The translations under genes were made by a program, and so were the position numbers. This document shows positions 1-9,107 of a stretch of 64,000 nucleotides of DNA, one piece after another. Origin of the DNA: Idiomarina tyrosinivorans (GTDB lineage Bacteria; Pseudomonadota; Gammaproteobacteria; Enterobacterales; Alteromonadaceae); NCBI RefSeq assembly GCF_003987475.1, contig NZ_PIQH01000003.1, forward strand, positions 62,001 through 126,000, read 5' to 3'. The notes under the pieces are model-generated. The model searched no databases. It saw nothing but the letters and a program-made list of their open reading frames with translations, and was not told where the DNA came from. The stretch's first letter is position 1; every line of letters starts with the position of its first letter.

Positions 1-1
1 C

Positions 2-730
2 GAGTTTGCGGCGCGCGTGAGTGGCTACGACGAGCACCATGTAGAGCTGTTAGACCTCGGTTATGAGCGGTTGATGGCCTACGATGCTTGGGGCATCCAC
101 CCGAAAAATATTTATCAGGGCATGGCGTTGCATGCGTTACTCGATACCAGTCTTGATATGGTGATCTTGACGGGGCCGGCGGGTAGCGGGAAAACGTTAC
201 TGGCGCTCTCAGCTGCATTAGAAATGGTGATCGAGCAGGGTATTTATGAAAAAATCATTGTCACTCGAAATACCCCCGAAATCGCCGAATCTATTGGTTA
301 CCTACCCGGAACCGAAGAAGAAAAAATGGCACCTTGGTTGGCGGCTATAACCGACTCGTTGGAGGTGTTGCATAAAAACGACGAGAGCATGGAGTCGAGC
401 CTGAATTACATCATGAAGAAGGCCAACATCCAGTTTAAGTCGCTGAACTTTATGCGTGGCCGCTCTATTCAAAATGCTGTGGTGTTGTTAGATGAAGCGC
501 AAAACTTAACGGCGTCGCAACTTAAGACCATCATCACGCGTTGTGGGGAAAATACCAAATTGGTGTTATCCGGCAACTTGGCACAAATTGACAGTTATTA
601 CCTTACCGCGGTCACATCAGGCTTAACCTATGTGACCGAGCGCTTTAAAGATTATCCTGGTAGCGCCACGGTTAACTTGAATGGTGTGGTACGCAGTTCA
701 CTAGCGCAGTACGCGGAGGAGAATTTATAG
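2..730 (+). CDS. PhoH-family ATPase, C-terminal part (5' end outside window)
   Basis: The reading frame is open from base 2, so the gene begins left of the window; the GTG at 17 is internal and should not be taken as its start. The visible part is the PhoH ATPase domain: Walker A GPAGSGKT, Walker B VVLLDEAQN, and the LSGNLAQID segment typical of PhoH proteins. PhoH2-type proteins carry an N-terminal PIN RNase domain before this ATPase, and the missing part may encode it; that is inference. The stop overlaps the stop of the convergent gene by 6 bp, so the two share a very short 3' junction without a visible terminator. Confidence 0.88.
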   Translation, partial: EFAARVSGYDEHHVELLDLGYERLMAYDAWGIHPKNIYQGMALHALLDTSLDMVILTGPAGSGKTLLALSAALEMVIEQGIYEKIIVTRNTPEIAESIGYLPGTEEEKMAPWLAAITDSLEVLHKNDESMESSLNYIMKKANIQFKSLNFMRGRSIQNAVVLLDEAQNLTASQLKTIITRCGENTKLVLSGNLAQIDSYYLTAVTSGLTYVTERFKDYPGSATVNLNGVVRSSLAQYAEENL

Positions 731-1678
731 TGGCGCAACTTGGTATTGGTTACGGCTAATCGCCAATTTACTGTCTTCGGCAATTTGGCCGGCTGGCATC
801 AGTGCTGGGCCGGCCACTTCGATCAACACATAGGAATAGCCGCTATCATCTAAGGTCTCATCGTCGCTGCGCTGGGTTACGCTAACTGCCACCAGCGCAT
901 GCTTCGGTAGATACACAATAGCAGCGCTAACGTTAGGCATAATCTGCCTCACCAAAGCCAGCATCAATGTTGCTTTGCTGTCGCAATCCCCTTGGTTGTT
1001 GGCAAGCAGTTGTGCTGGCGGCTCATATCCTTGGCCGCGACTTTCGCTGTCGTCGGTCAGTGGGTTATACGGAATGCTCTGCACGAAACTGGCGAGCAAA
1101 TCGAGATAATTACGTTGGGTGTTGTCGCCTAGAATACTATTAAAAGCACGAGCTAATGGAGCAATCTTGGGTGTCACCGCGCGCGCTATGCCTAAATGGT
1201 CGGGAATAATCCCCGGCGCGCTCAATGGCAGATTTAATTGGCGATAATAATTGGCTTCGAGGTAATCTTGCCATTGTTGCTGATAGTAGCTTTGCGCTTG
1301 TTGTAGATGCTCTTTCAGGGTGTCGGTTAAGCGCCCTTGGTATTCAATAGATAACGTCTGTTCGCGTGGTGACAGGGTGGCATAAATGCGGCTCCAACGC
1401 TGTTGCTGAAAATAGCGATTTAACCGATAACGCAATTCCCGGTTAGCGCGCTCGCGCTGGTAACTACGATATTTTTCAAAGGGTTGGAAAAATTCATCAC
1501 GGTCGACAGCAAAACGGATGTCGTAGGACTGCTGGTTGCTGTCACGCCAGCGATAATGAAATTGGTACTGGCCATCATTAAGTTGTTTATCAAAAGCGAG
1601 CTGCTGAGCGCAGACGCTAGGCGCTGCGCTCAGGAGAAGGAGGCACGCCATCCATGTTTGGCGGCGGCATAGCTTCAT
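725..1678 (-). CDS. Secreted transglutaminase-like protein
   Basis: Encodes 317 residues. Residues 1-24 form a signal peptide ending at SVCA-QQ. The C-terminal half has a transglutaminase-like core: Cys232 in GDCDSKA and His260 in PKHALVAV, spaced as in bacterial transglutaminase/cysteine-protease-like domains. The N-terminal 150 residues are rich in Gln, Arg and Tyr and are not recognised. It probably acts in the periplasm, as protease, amidase or structural domain; the substrate is unknown. The start codon overlaps the stop of the upstream 96-residue gene (TAATG), which suggests translational coupling. Confidence 0.7.
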   Translation of the reverse strand: MKLCRRQTWMACLLLLSAAPSVCAQQLAFDKQLNDGQYQFHYRWRDSNQQSYDIRFAVDRDEFFQPFEKYRSYQRERANRELRYRLNRYFQQQRWSRIYATLSPREQTLSIEYQGRLTDTLKEHLQQAQSYYQQQWQDYLEANYYRQLNLPLSAPGIIPDHLGIARAVTPKIAPLARAFNSILGDNTQRNYLDLLASFVQSIPYNPLTDDSESRGQGYEPPAQLLANNQGDCDSKATLMLALVRQIMPNVSAAIVYLPKHALVAVSVTQRSDDETLDDSGYSYVLIEVAGPALMPAGQIAEDSKLAISRNQYQVAPL

Positions 1679-1968
1679 TAGAATTTCATTTCCGTAATCG
1701 GGCTTTCGGTGTATTTCAGGTCAACCTGATATTCCACGCCGCCAGCGCGCACAAAGAAGTAAGTCTTGTCGCGTTTAAACAATTCTTGTAGGGAAATATT
1801 CTTAACGCCAGGACGCCGTTCCGGTTCCCAGTCGCTTAATTCAACCGAATATTTACTAACCAAAATGTTTGGGTAGCGGTCGGCTGTCACCAACAACAAT
1901 TGCTTTGATTCGTCTTTTAGGGTGATGGTGTTACCGGTTACGGTATAAGGTTCTTCATTGCCAAACAA
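1678..1968 (-). CDS. Small conserved-looking protein of unknown function
   Basis: Encodes 96 residues, no signal peptide and no membrane segment. The start is TTG (1966-1968), preceded by AGAGG at a plausible distance; no in-frame ATG would give a comparable product. The sequence looks like a small beta-rich domain (alternating hydrophobic residues, e.g. TITLKDESKQLLLVTA). Its stop overlaps the start of the transglutaminase-like gene, so the two form a two-gene unit and may act together. I do not recognise the family. Confidence 0.55.
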   Translation of the reverse strand: MFGNEEPYTVTGNTITLKDESKQLLLVTADRYPNILVSKYSVELSDWEPERRPGVKNISLQELFKRDKTYFFVRAGGVEYQVDLKYTESPITEMKF

Positions 1969-2037
1969 AATCGGCTACCTCTAAAACTGGCTTAACATTG
2001 GCGATACTATAACCGCTGATGATGGGTTAGCCAATAG

Positions 2038-2454
2038 TCAGTTGGCGTTGTGGCTGAGGTAGTCTTCTAAAATAAGCACCGCGGCTTGGCAGTCCACTTG
2101 ACCTTTACTGAGATTGCGAAAGCCACCGTCAGCAAAAAGTTGTTCTCGCGCAGCGGTGGAGGTCAGACGTTCATCTTGCCAGTCCACGGGCAACCCAAAG
2201 CGACCATGCAAACGGTTGCCAAACTTCCGTGCCCTCACGGTTAGCGGTTGTTCCGTACCGTCCATATTCAACGGTAGGCCTACGACAAGACGTGCAGGCT
2301 GCCATTCTTTTATCAGTTTCTCAATCAGTTGCCAGTCGGGGATACCGTCTTTGGCTTTGAGTGCAGAAAGCGGCGAGGCGGTAGCGGTGAGCGGTTGCCC
2401 AACAGCCACGCCAATGCTTTTGGTGCCGAAATCAAAGCCGAGGATGCAACTCAT
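2038..2454 (-). CDS. ruvX: RuvX/YqgF RNase H-fold nuclease
   Basis: Encodes 138 residues, the usual family length. The N-terminal motif [16 protein letters not shown] with the first catalytic Asp, the central [10 protein letters not shown] and the DERLTS motif are those of YqgF/RuvX, an RNase H-like protein linked to processing of pre-16S rRNA and proposed as a Holliday junction resolvase. Its start ATG overlaps the yqgE stop as ATGA, the same arrangement as in many Gammaproteobacteria. Confidence 0.95.
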   Translation of the reverse strand: MSCILGFDFGTKSIGVAVGQPLTATASPLSALKAKDGIPDWQLIEKLIKEWQPARLVVGLPLNMDGTEQPLTVRARKFGNRLHGRFGLPVDWQDERLTSTAAREQLFADGGFRNLSKGQVDCQAAVLILEDYLSHNAN

Positions 2455-3008
2455 GCGTGACCCACGTCTGGGCCTAACTGCCAGATGTCAAAACCGAGTT
2501 TCTCGGTGGCTTTTTGCCAGCGCTCAGCAGTCGGTGTGTTAAACAAAATATCAGCATCTGCCGGCAACGTTAGCCAAGCATTTTCGGCGAGCTCTTTTTC
2601 CAATTGACCGGCGTCCCAGCCGGCGTAACCGAGCGTCAGCAAGTAGTGTTCCGGTGCAGCATTTGAGCCTAATGCTTCAAGAATGTCACGCGACGTGGTC
2701 ACCATAATATCGTCGCTGAGCTTAAGGCTACTGCGCCAATTATCTTGCGGCGGATGAATGACGAAACCTCGGTCGCGCGCCACCGGTCCGCCCTGAAACA
2801 CTTGATTGTCGAAGCGTTCATCATTTTCTGGGTAGACAATCTCCAATTGCTTCAACAACGCACTAATTTGCACGTCTGCCGGCTGATTAATGATCAGCCC
2901 CATCGCGCCTTCGTCGTTGTGTTCGCAAACATAGGTGACCGTCCGCTTAAACGTGGGATCATCCATGCTTGGCATGGCAATTAAAAAGTGGTTCTGTAGG
3001 CTTTGCAT
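2451..3008 (-). CDS. yqgE: YqgE/AlgH family protein (UPF0301)
   Basis: Encodes 185 residues matching the YqgE/AlgH family over its full length: [17 protein letters not shown] at the N-terminus, GLIINQP, FQGGPV and the [20 protein letters not shown] block. The family has no settled biochemical role, though it was first named as an alginate regulator in Pseudomonas. It sits between gshB and ruvX, as in Escherichia coli, and overlaps ruvX by 4 bp. Confidence 0.95.
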   Translation of the reverse strand: MQSLQNHFLIAMPSMDDPTFKRTVTYVCEHNDEGAMGLIINQPADVQISALLKQLEIVYPENDERFDNQVFQGGPVARDRGFVIHPPQDNWRSSLKLSDDIMVTTSRDILEALGSNAAPEHYLLTLGYAGWDAGQLEKELAENAWLTLPADADILFNTPTAERWQKATEKLGFDIWQLGPDVGHA

Positions 3009-3083
3009 AGGTTATGTCTTACCTTGTGTCGGTTACTGCTGATGCTAAATATCGGGGCAAACCGACAAATTTCAAGCGCCCAA

Positions 3084-4031
3084 TTAACTCAGGCGCTGTT
3101 CAATAGCCTCGAACAGTTGCTCAGCTATATTGATGTCGAAGGCTTTTTCTATTTCGCGCATACAAGTTGGGCTAGTGACATTGATTTCAGTCACTTTATC
3201 GCCGATAACGTCCAACCCAACCAAATATAAGCCGCGCCGTTTCAATTCAGGACCAATGGCCGCCGCGATGATTTTGTCACTCTCGGATAATGGTTGCGCT
3301 CGACCACTGCCGCCTGCTGCTAAATTGCCACGAGTTTCGCCTGCCGAGGGAATTCGCGCGAGGCAATAGGGAACGGCCTCACCGTCGATAATAAGAATGC
3401 GCTTATCGCCGTCTTTAATTTCAGGTAAATATTTCTGCACCATGGCGTAGCGTTGACCTTTTTCGGTCAGTGTTTCAATGATCACGCCGAGGTTGGTGCC
3501 TGCTTCTGGAATACGAAAAATCGACGCACCGCCCATACCATCTAGCGGTTTAGCAATCACGTCTTTGTGTTGCTTGTGAAATTCGCGAATGACTTCGGCG
3601 CTACGCGTGACCACGCAGTCGGTGATCCACTCAGGGAACCATGAGGTAAACAGCTTTTCGTTGCAGTCACGTAAACTCTGAGGTTTATTCACTACCAAGC
3701 TGCCGCGCTGTTCTGCTAACTCCAGCATTTGCGTGGCATACAAGAATTCACGATCGAACGGTGGATCTTTACGCATCATCAATATGTTCATGCTTTCCAA
3801 TGCGACGCTCTGGCGTTCCCCTAGCGTATAAAAATCGGTGGCTTGATCACGCACGGTCACTTCGCGCACGCTGGCTTTAGGTGCGCCATTCACCAACATT
3901 AGGTCAGCCATTTCAATATAAAAACATTGGTAGCCCCGCGCTTGCGCCTCTAGTAGTAAGCGAAAACTGGTGTCTTTGGCGGTATTTACCGCGGCGATGG
4001 GGTCCATCACCATTCCTAAAGTTTTTGCCAT
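3084..4031 (-). CDS. gshB: Glutathione synthetase
   Basis: Encodes 315 residues, the family length. It joins gamma-glutamylcysteine and glycine using ATP, the second step of glutathione synthesis in the cytoplasm. The N-terminal GMVMDPIAAVNTAKDTSF, the central ATP-grasp segment PLDGMGGASIFRI and the C-terminal GLDVIGDKVTEINVTSPT motif with its metal-binding Glu and Asn are characteristic. It lies 17 bp after the rsmE reading frame ends, so it is probably in one operon with rsmE. A glutathione-degrading ChaC gene lies elsewhere in this window at 52523. Confidence 0.97.
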   Translation of the reverse strand: MAKTLGMVMDPIAAVNTAKDTSFRLLLEAQARGYQCFYIEMADLMLVNGAPKASVREVTVRDQATDFYTLGERQSVALESMNILMMRKDPPFDREFLYATQMLELAEQRGSLVVNKPQSLRDCNEKLFTSWFPEWITDCVVTRSAEVIREFHKQHKDVIAKPLDGMGGASIFRIPEAGTNLGVIIETLTEKGQRYAMVQKYLPEIKDGDKRILIIDGEAVPYCLARIPSAGETRGNLAAGGSGRAQPLSESDKIIAAAIGPELKRRGLYLVGLDVIGDKVTEINVTSPTCMREIEKAFDINIAEQLFEAIEQRLS

Positions 4032-4048
4032 CTGTGGTCTCCTATGAC

Positions 4049-4783
4049 TTAGGCAAAGTCGCCAAATGCGTATTGAATGGCGGTTATTGCCGCCAGCGCT
4101 GCTGTTTCTGTACGAAGAATACGTGGGCCCAAGCGGATGGGTTCAAACCCTTGCGTTTGGGTATCGGCAATTTCCGTGTCGGTGAGGCCGCCCTCGGGGC
4201 CAATAACTAACTGTACACCCGCTTTTGCTTGTTGCTGGTAGCTAATGAGTTGCCGTTCGGCAGTTGGATCTAACGTCAGGCGCAAGCCATTAAATTCGGT
4301 TGCCATAAATTCAGCCAGGCTCTGCGGCGGATTGACAGTAGGAATGGTTGCTCGACCACACTGCTCACAGGCAGAAATGACGATTTTTTGCCACTGCCGG
4401 AGCTTCTTTGCTAACCGCTCACCACTCAGTTTGACGCCACACCGCTCGGTAAACAGTGGGGTAATTTGCTGCACCCCGAGTTCGACTGACTTCTGCAACG
4501 CAAAATCCATGCGGTCTCCACGCGAGATGCCTTGGCCCAAATGAATGCTCACCGGGGATTCATTGTTGAGCGTCTCAGCATCAGTAATGTTGACTTCGAC
4601 ATGGCGCTTGTCGACACGGATAATGGTCGCGGCATAGTCTTTTCCGTTACCATTAAATAGTACCAGCGGACTTGATTCACCCAAGCGCAACACGCGTGCC
4701 ACGTGTTGAACGGCGTCATCGGTTAGCGCAATGGACGCGCCAAGGCTGATTGCTTCGGGGTGATAAATTCTCGGAATACGCAT
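4049..4783 (-). CDS. rsmE: 16S rRNA (uracil-1498-N3)-methyltransferase
   Basis: Encodes 244 residues from the ATG at 4783, chosen because the family begins MRIPRIYHPE; an upstream in-frame ATG at 4801 would add only six residues. It methylates U1498 of 16S rRNA using S-adenosylmethionine. The C-terminal SPOUT domain with its knot shows IGPEGGLTDTE and RLGPRILRTETAA, the cofactor-binding loops. It is the first gene of the leftward rsmE-gshB-yqgE-ruvX cluster. Confidence 0.95.
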   Translation of the reverse strand: MRIPRIYHPEAISLGASIALTDDAVQHVARVLRLGESSPLVLFNGNGKDYAATIIRVDKRHVEVNITDAETLNNESPVSIHLGQGISRGDRMDFALQKSVELGVQQITPLFTERCGVKLSGERLAKKLRQWQKIVISACEQCGRATIPTVNPPQSLAEFMATEFNGLRLTLDPTAERQLISYQQQAKAGVQLVIGPEGGLTDTEIADTQTQGFEPIRLGPRILRTETAALAAITAIQYAFGDFA

Positions 4784-4882
4784 CGCCGTTGCGGCTCTCA
4801 ATTGCGGTCACTGGTGGGCTTTAGCTTAGCAAACCGCGGCCTCTAAAAAAACTCCTTGACGAATTTTTCAACTAGGTCTATT

Positions 4883-4901
4883 TGATATCATATTGATATC
4901 A
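4883..4901. promoter_or_regulatory. Twin palindrome TGATATCA-TAT-TGATATCA (candidate operator)
   Basis: Two perfect 8-bp palindromes TGATATCA lie 11 bp apart (4883-4890 and 4894-4901), one helical turn, ending 15 bp before the SPFH start codon. A TTGACG at 4856-4861 could be a -35 box, though a matching -10 is not obvious. Because the operon's second gene encodes an Arc-like ribbon-helix-helix protein, a fold that usually binds short tandem or palindromic sites as dimer pairs, self-regulation through this site is a reasonable inference. Confidence 0.55.
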
Positions 4902-4916
4902 CATGAGGAAGAATCA

Positions 4917-5771
4917 ATGAACCAATATGAAGCGAATACCTACTCTGGCTATATGGCGTTAGTGGTGTTTCCGTTACTGATTATTATGAGCTTATTGGGC
5001 GCAGCGTTATTGCCCGTAGCTGCGGTTAAACTGGTGTTACTGGTGGTGGCGGCTATTAGTGCGTTCTGCTTAATCGGCTTTTTTATGGTGAACCCCAACG
5101 AAGGACGGGTAATTCAGTTATTCGGCGACTATCGTGGCACCGCCACCGTCACCGGTTTACGCTGGGCTAATCCACTTTTTACCAAACGCCGGGTATCGTT
5201 GCGAGTGCGTAACTTCGAAAGCGGGCGACTAAAAGTGAACGATTTCGATGGCAACCCGATTGAGATTGCTGCGGTTATCGTTTGGAAGGTCGTCGATAGT
5301 GCCGAGGCAGTGTTTGAAGTGGATGACTACGAGTCGTTTGTTGCTATTCAAAGTGAAGCGGCTTTACGTAATTTGGCAACAAGCTATCCCTACGACGGCA
5401 ACGGTGAAACTATCGCGTTGCGCTCTCACGCTAACGAAATCTCTGACAAGCTAAAAGACGAAGTCCAAGGTCGGTTGGCAAAAGCCGGGGTGGAAGTTTT
5501 GGAAGCGCGTATTTCCCACTTGGCTTATGCCGCGGAAATTGCGGGCGCAATGTTACAGCGGCAGCAAGCATCTGCGATTGTGGCGGCGCGGGCGAAAATC
5601 GTTGAAGGTGCGGTGGGAATGGTAGAGTCAGCGCTGCAATCGTTAGCAGAAAAGCACGTGGTGGAACTTGATCCAGAGCGGCGAGCGGCTATGGTAAGTA
5701 ATCTGCTAGTGGTATTGTGCGGAGACCAAAAACCGCAAGCGGTCATTAATACTGGTTCGCTTTATCAATAA
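4917..5771 (+). CDS. SPFH (stomatin/prohibitin/flotillin) domain membrane protein
   Basis: Encodes 284 residues from ATG 4917, preceded by GAGGAAGA; the in-frame ATG at 4893 lies in the palindromic operator and lacks a ribosome site. Two hydrophobic segments near residues 12-34 and 36-58 anchor it, followed by an SPFH domain starting at [17 protein letters not shown] and running to about residue 220, with a helical region rich in Ala and Glu ([19 protein letters not shown]). Such proteins oligomerise at membranes and organise partners or proteases. Operon partners are an Arc-like regulator and a secreted aminopeptidase. Confidence 0.85.
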   Translation: MNQYEANTYSGYMALVVFPLLIIMSLLGAALLPVAAVKLVLLVVAAISAFCLIGFFMVNPNEGRVIQLFGDYRGTATVTGLRWANPLFTKRRVSLRVRNFESGRLKVNDFDGNPIEIAAVIVWKVVDSAEAVFEVDDYESFVAIQSEAALRNLATSYPYDGNGETIALRSHANEISDKLKDEVQGRLAKAGVEVLEARISHLAYAAEIAGAMLQRQQASAIVAARAKIVEGAVGMVESALQSLAEKHVVELDPERRAAMVSNLLVVLCGDQKPQAVINTGSLYQ

Positions 5772-5792
5772 CCTAACCCAATAGAGTTATGC

Positions 5793-6005
5793 ATGGCGAA
5801 AAAGAAAGCGTACCCACTGCGGATTAATGCTGAGGTGCTTGAATCTGTTCAGCGTTGGGCGGATGATGAGCTTCGAAGTGTGAACGCACAGATTGAATAT
5901 GTGCTTCGCGATGCCCTGAGGCGTCACGGCCGGTTACCCAAAACGGTCGAACCCTCTCATCCGTCAGCCGCGAAGCCTAACGCAGATCAAGGAGACATCG
6001 AGTGA
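5793..6005 (+). CDS. Arc-like ribbon-helix-helix protein
   Basis: Encodes 70 residues. Residues 1-45 read as a ribbon-helix-helix unit: the strand KKAYPLRINAEV, helix VLESVQRWADDELRS, then the turn and helix SVNAQIEYVLRDALRRHG, closely like Arc-family DNA-binding proteins. The last 20 residues are a disordered Pro/Ser/Ala tail. It lies 21 bp after the SPFH gene and overlaps the next gene (GTGA). Small proteins of this type recur next to SPFH genes; the target here may be the twin palindrome at 4883. Confidence 0.8.
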   Translation: MAKKKAYPLRINAEVLESVQRWADDELRSVNAQIEYVLRDALRRHGRLPKTVEPSHPSAAKPNADQGDIE

Positions 6006-7837
6006 AGTTCGGCAACCTACTCTTATTGGCGAGCGCTTGGCTATGCTTAAGCGTTTCCGCGCAGGCAGAAGACCAACACAGTTATGCCAACCTAACCCAA
6101 GTGAGCACGCCGCACCTGGCGTTAGATATTAATGTGGACTTTGCCAAACAGGTGATCAGCGGTACGGCAACCTATCAACTGCAATGGAAAGACCCAACTG
6201 CCGACGCCATTCATATGGATACCCGTGAGTTAACCATTAAGGATGCGCAAGTGTGGCTGAACGACCATTGGCAAGGCACTACCTTTACCCTCGCGGAGGC
6301 AAATCCGGTACTCGGTAGTGAGCTGACTGTGGCACTGCCAAAAGGTGCCGAAAAGCTCAAGTTGCAGTATCAAACAGCGCCTACGGCGAGCGGATTGCAA
6401 TGGCTAACACCCGCACAAACTGCGGGCAAGAAAAATCCATTTATGTTCAGCCAGTCTCAACCGATTCATGCGCGTAGCTGGATTCCTATTCAAGATACCC
6501 CAGCATTGCGATTAACGTATGACGCCCACGTAACCACGCGGGATGATTTGTTAGTGCTGATGAGTGCGTCTAACGACGGTGCCGCGGAAGTGGATGGGGA
6601 TTACCAGTTTGAAATGCCGCAGCCGATTCCGCCGTACCTGATTGCAATTGCCGCGGGCGACATGAAGTTCAAAGCCATTGATAACAAGGTCGGCGTTTAC
6701 GCAGAGCCTGGCATGGTAGACGATGCTGCTTGGGAATTTGCCGATACCCCGAAGATGATCGATGCCGCAGAGTCGTTATATGGACCGTACCGTTGGGGCC
6801 GTTATGACTTATTGATCTTACCGCCAAGCTTTCCGTTCGGTGGTATGGAAAATCCACGGTTGAGTTTCATTACGCCGACGGTGGTTGCTGGAGACCGCTC
6901 GCTGGTGAATCTGATTGCCCATGAATTGGCGCATTCATGGTCAGGTAACCTGGTAACCAATGCGAGCTGGCGCGATCTATGGCTGAATGAAGGCTTCACC
7001 AGCTATGTGGAGAACCGCATTATGGAAGCGCTGTACGGTAAGCGCCGTGCGGTCATGGAGCAAGTTTTAGGTTATCAAGACTTGCAACGCGATATGGCCA
7101 GCCTCCCAGCAGAAGATACGGTGTTGAACATTGAGTTGGGCCAGCGCAATCCTGACGACGTTTTCTCGAACGTACCGTACGTAAAAGGGCAGCTATTCCT
7201 GATGTATTTAGAGGATAAGTTTGGCCGTGCCACGTTCGACAAATTCTTGCGTAACTATTTTGACAGTTTCGCGTTCCAAAGCATTACCACGCAACAGTTC
7301 CAAGACTTCTTAGCGCGTGAGCTGTTAAACAAGCATCCGGGCAAAGTGAGCATGGCTAAGGTAAACCAGTGGTTGCATGAGCCGGGATTACCAGAGGACG
7401 CGCCGCACCCTACTTCGGACGTGTTTGATAAAGTCGCGCAACAACAGCGAGCGTGGCTGAAAGGCGCGAGTTTAAACACCGCCGATTGGACCACGCACGA
7501 ATGGCTGTACTTTATCAACACCTTGCCGCAAGACCTTTCAACCGACAATATGCGCCGCTTGGATGACAAGTTTGCCCTCACTGAGAGCAAAAATGCAGAA
7601 ATCGCACATGCGTGGTTATTGCTTGGAATTAAAAAAGGTTATGAGCCAGTTAAGACAAGATTACGTAGTTACCTGCAGCACATTGGGCGCAACAAATTAG
7701 TTGTTCCGCTTTATCAGGCGTTAGCGCAAACGCCTGATAACTTGAAGCTTGCACGGCAGATCTACGCGCAGGCGAAAGCGGGCTATCATCCGCTGACCCA
7801 GCACAAAGTGGAAGCAGTGCTACACGCGAAACCATAA
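6002..7837 (+). CDS. Secreted M1-family metallo-aminopeptidase (leukotriene A4 hydrolase-like)
   Basis: Encodes 611 residues from GTG 6002, behind AAGGAG. Signal peptide 1-22 ends SVSAQA-ED. The zinc site is complete: H307-E308-x-x-H311 in HELAHSW and E330 in WLNEGF; the exopeptidase motif GGMEN is at 280-284. Order of domains: N-terminal beta domain, catalytic domain, and a C-terminal helical domain (about 450-611), the architecture of leukotriene A4 hydrolase and cold-active bacterial aminopeptidases. It should remove N-terminal residues from peptides in the periplasm or outside. Its start overlaps the stop of the Arc-like gene. Confidence 0.93.
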   Translation: MKFGNLLLLASAWLCLSVSAQAEDQHSYANLTQVSTPHLALDINVDFAKQVISGTATYQLQWKDPTADAIHMDTRELTIKDAQVWLNDHWQGTTFTLAEANPVLGSELTVALPKGAEKLKLQYQTAPTASGLQWLTPAQTAGKKNPFMFSQSQPIHARSWIPIQDTPALRLTYDAHVTTRDDLLVLMSASNDGAAEVDGDYQFEMPQPIPPYLIAIAAGDMKFKAIDNKVGVYAEPGMVDDAAWEFADTPKMIDAAESLYGPYRWGRYDLLILPPSFPFGGMENPRLSFITPTVVAGDRSLVNLIAHELAHSWSGNLVTNASWRDLWLNEGFTSYVENRIMEALYGKRRAVMEQVLGYQDLQRDMASLPAEDTVLNIELGQRNPDDVFSNVPYVKGQLFLMYLEDKFGRATFDKFLRNYFDSFAFQSITTQQFQDFLARELLNKHPGKVSMAKVNQWLHEPGLPEDAPHPTSDVFDKVAQQQRAWLKGASLNTADWTTHEWLYFINTLPQDLSTDNMRRLDDKFALTESKNAEIAHAWLLLGIKKGYEPVKTRLRSYLQHIGRNKLVVPLYQALAQTPDNLKLARQIYAQAKAGYHPLTQHKVEAVLHAKP

Positions 7838-7846
7838 AATCGCAAC

Positions 7847-7870
7847 GGACTTTTAGACGTCCAGAAGTAG
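7847..7870. promoter_or_regulatory. MetJ-type operator upstream of metK
   Basis: Three adjacent 8-bp units precede metK. The central unit AGACGTCC (7855-7862) matches 7 of 8 bases of the MetJ box AGACGTCT; the flanking units GGACTTTT and AGAAGTAG match 5 of 8 each by eye. MetJ binds tandem boxes cooperatively with S-adenosylmethionine as corepressor, and metK is a standard target, so repression by its own product is likely. Confidence 0.7.
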
Positions 7871-7871
7871 A

Positions 7872-7906
7872 AATGGCGCGCACTTTTCGGTAAAGTACGC
7901 GCCATT
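7872..7906. other. Long hairpin between aminopeptidase gene and metK
   Basis: Arms AATGGCGCG (7872-7880) and CGCGCCATT (7898-7906) pair perfectly; after one mismatch, ACTTT (7882-7886) pairs with AAAGT (7892-7896) around a 5-nt loop. No T-run follows on either strand, so it is not a standard terminator. It may end or stabilise the upstream transcript or lie in the metK leader. Confidence 0.6.
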
Positions 7907-7943
7907 AGCACGTTAAGTTGCATTGTTTAAGGATTACAGCATT

Positions 7944-9089
7944 ATGCCACGTCACTTGTTTACCTCTGAATCGGTGTCAGAAGGACACCCGGACAAAATT
8001 GCCGACCAAATTTCTGATGCAGTATTGGACGCGATTCTCAGCCAAGACCCGAAAGCGCGGGTAGCCTGTGAAACCTACGTAAAAACCGGAATGGTGTTAG
8101 TCGGCGGTGAAATCTCGACGCACGCGTGGGTGGACATTGAAGAGTTGACCCGCCAGACCATCAAGGATGTCGGCTATACCCACTCAGATATGGGGTTCGA
8201 TGGTAGCTCTTGTGCAGTGTTAAATGCCATCGGTAAGCAAAGTGGTGACATTAACCAAGGGGTTGATCGCGAACATCCTGAACAACAGGGCGCCGGTGAC
8301 CAAGGTTTAATGTTTGGCTATGCCTCGAACGAAACCGATGTGCTGATGCCAGCGCCGATTACCTACGCCCACCGTGTGGTACAACGCCAATCGCAAGTGC
8401 GGAAAGACGGCACCTTAGCGTGGTTAAGACCTGATGCCAAAAGCCAATTAACCTTCGTTTATGAAGACGGTAAACCGGTAGCAATTGATACCGTGGTGTT
8501 ATCCACCCAACATGCCGAAGACATTACCCAAGAGCAGTTGAAAGAAGCGGTAATGGAAGAAATTTTGAAGCCAGTCTTGCCACAAGAATGGCTGAGCAAA
8601 AATACCCAATTTCATATCAACCCAACAGGACGCTTTGTGATTGGCGGGCCGATGGGTGATTGCGGCCTAACGGGGCGAAAGATTATTGTCGACACTTATG
8701 GTGGGATGGCACGCCACGGTGGCGGTGCGTTCTCTGGTAAAGATCCATCAAAGGTTGACCGCAGTGCGGCTTATGCGGCGCGATATGTCGCTAAAAACCT
8801 TGTCGCGGCTGGCTTAGCAGAACGCTGTGAAATCCAAGTGTCGTATGCCATTGGCGTGGCTGAACCGACCTCGATTAGCATCGAAACCTTTGGTACCAGC
8901 CGCTACAGCGAAGAGCAGCTGATTGCTCTGGTGCGTCAGCATTTTGATTTACGCCCTTACGGTTTAATTCAAATGCTCGATTTGGAACGCCCCATCTATC
9001 AACAGACGGCAGCCTACGGCCACTTTGGCCGCGAGCAATTGCCGTGGGAGCAGACCGACAAAGCTGAGGCATTAAAAGCCAATATTTAA
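7944..9089 (+). CDS. metK: S-adenosylmethionine synthase
   Basis: Encodes 381 residues from ATG 7944 (TAAGGA just upstream; family start [18 protein letters not shown]), not from an in-frame ATG at 7923. It makes S-adenosylmethionine from methionine and ATP in the cytoplasm. The ATP motif [11 protein letters not shown] and the P-loop-like GGGAFSGKD are intact. A MetJ-type operator lies upstream. The product feeds the several methyltransferases in this window (RsmE, cyclopropane synthase). Confidence 0.98.
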   Translation: MPRHLFTSESVSEGHPDKIADQISDAVLDAILSQDPKARVACETYVKTGMVLVGGEISTHAWVDIEELTRQTIKDVGYTHSDMGFDGSSCAVLNAIGKQSGDINQGVDREHPEQQGAGDQGLMFGYASNETDVLMPAPITYAHRVVQRQSQVRKDGTLAWLRPDAKSQLTFVYEDGKPVAIDTVVLSTQHAEDITQEQLKEAVMEEILKPVLPQEWLSKNTQFHINPTGRFVIGGPMGDCGLTGRKIIVDTYGGMARHGGGAFSGKDPSKVDRSAAYAARYVAKNLVAAGLAERCEIQVSYAIGVAEPTSISIETFGTSRYSEEQLIALVRQHFDLRPYGLIQMLDLERPIYQQTAAYGHFGREQLPWEQTDKAEALKANI

Positions 9090-9107
9090 CCGCTTAAATT
9101 TGCTTGT

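Noticed and set aside
17-730. A complete 237-residue PhoH protein starting at GTG 17
   Set aside because: The frame is open to the window edge and begins in the middle of the known domain, so the gene is cut by the window rather than short.
2114-2542. A 142-codon plus-strand frame across ruvX and yqgE
   Set aside because: It is the antisense shadow of two well-identified genes and has a Ser/Arg/Pro-rich composition typical of such shadows.
7838-7943. A SAM riboswitch before metK
   Set aside because: The visible parts are a MetJ-type box and one simple hairpin; no multi-helix riboswitch core could be recognised.
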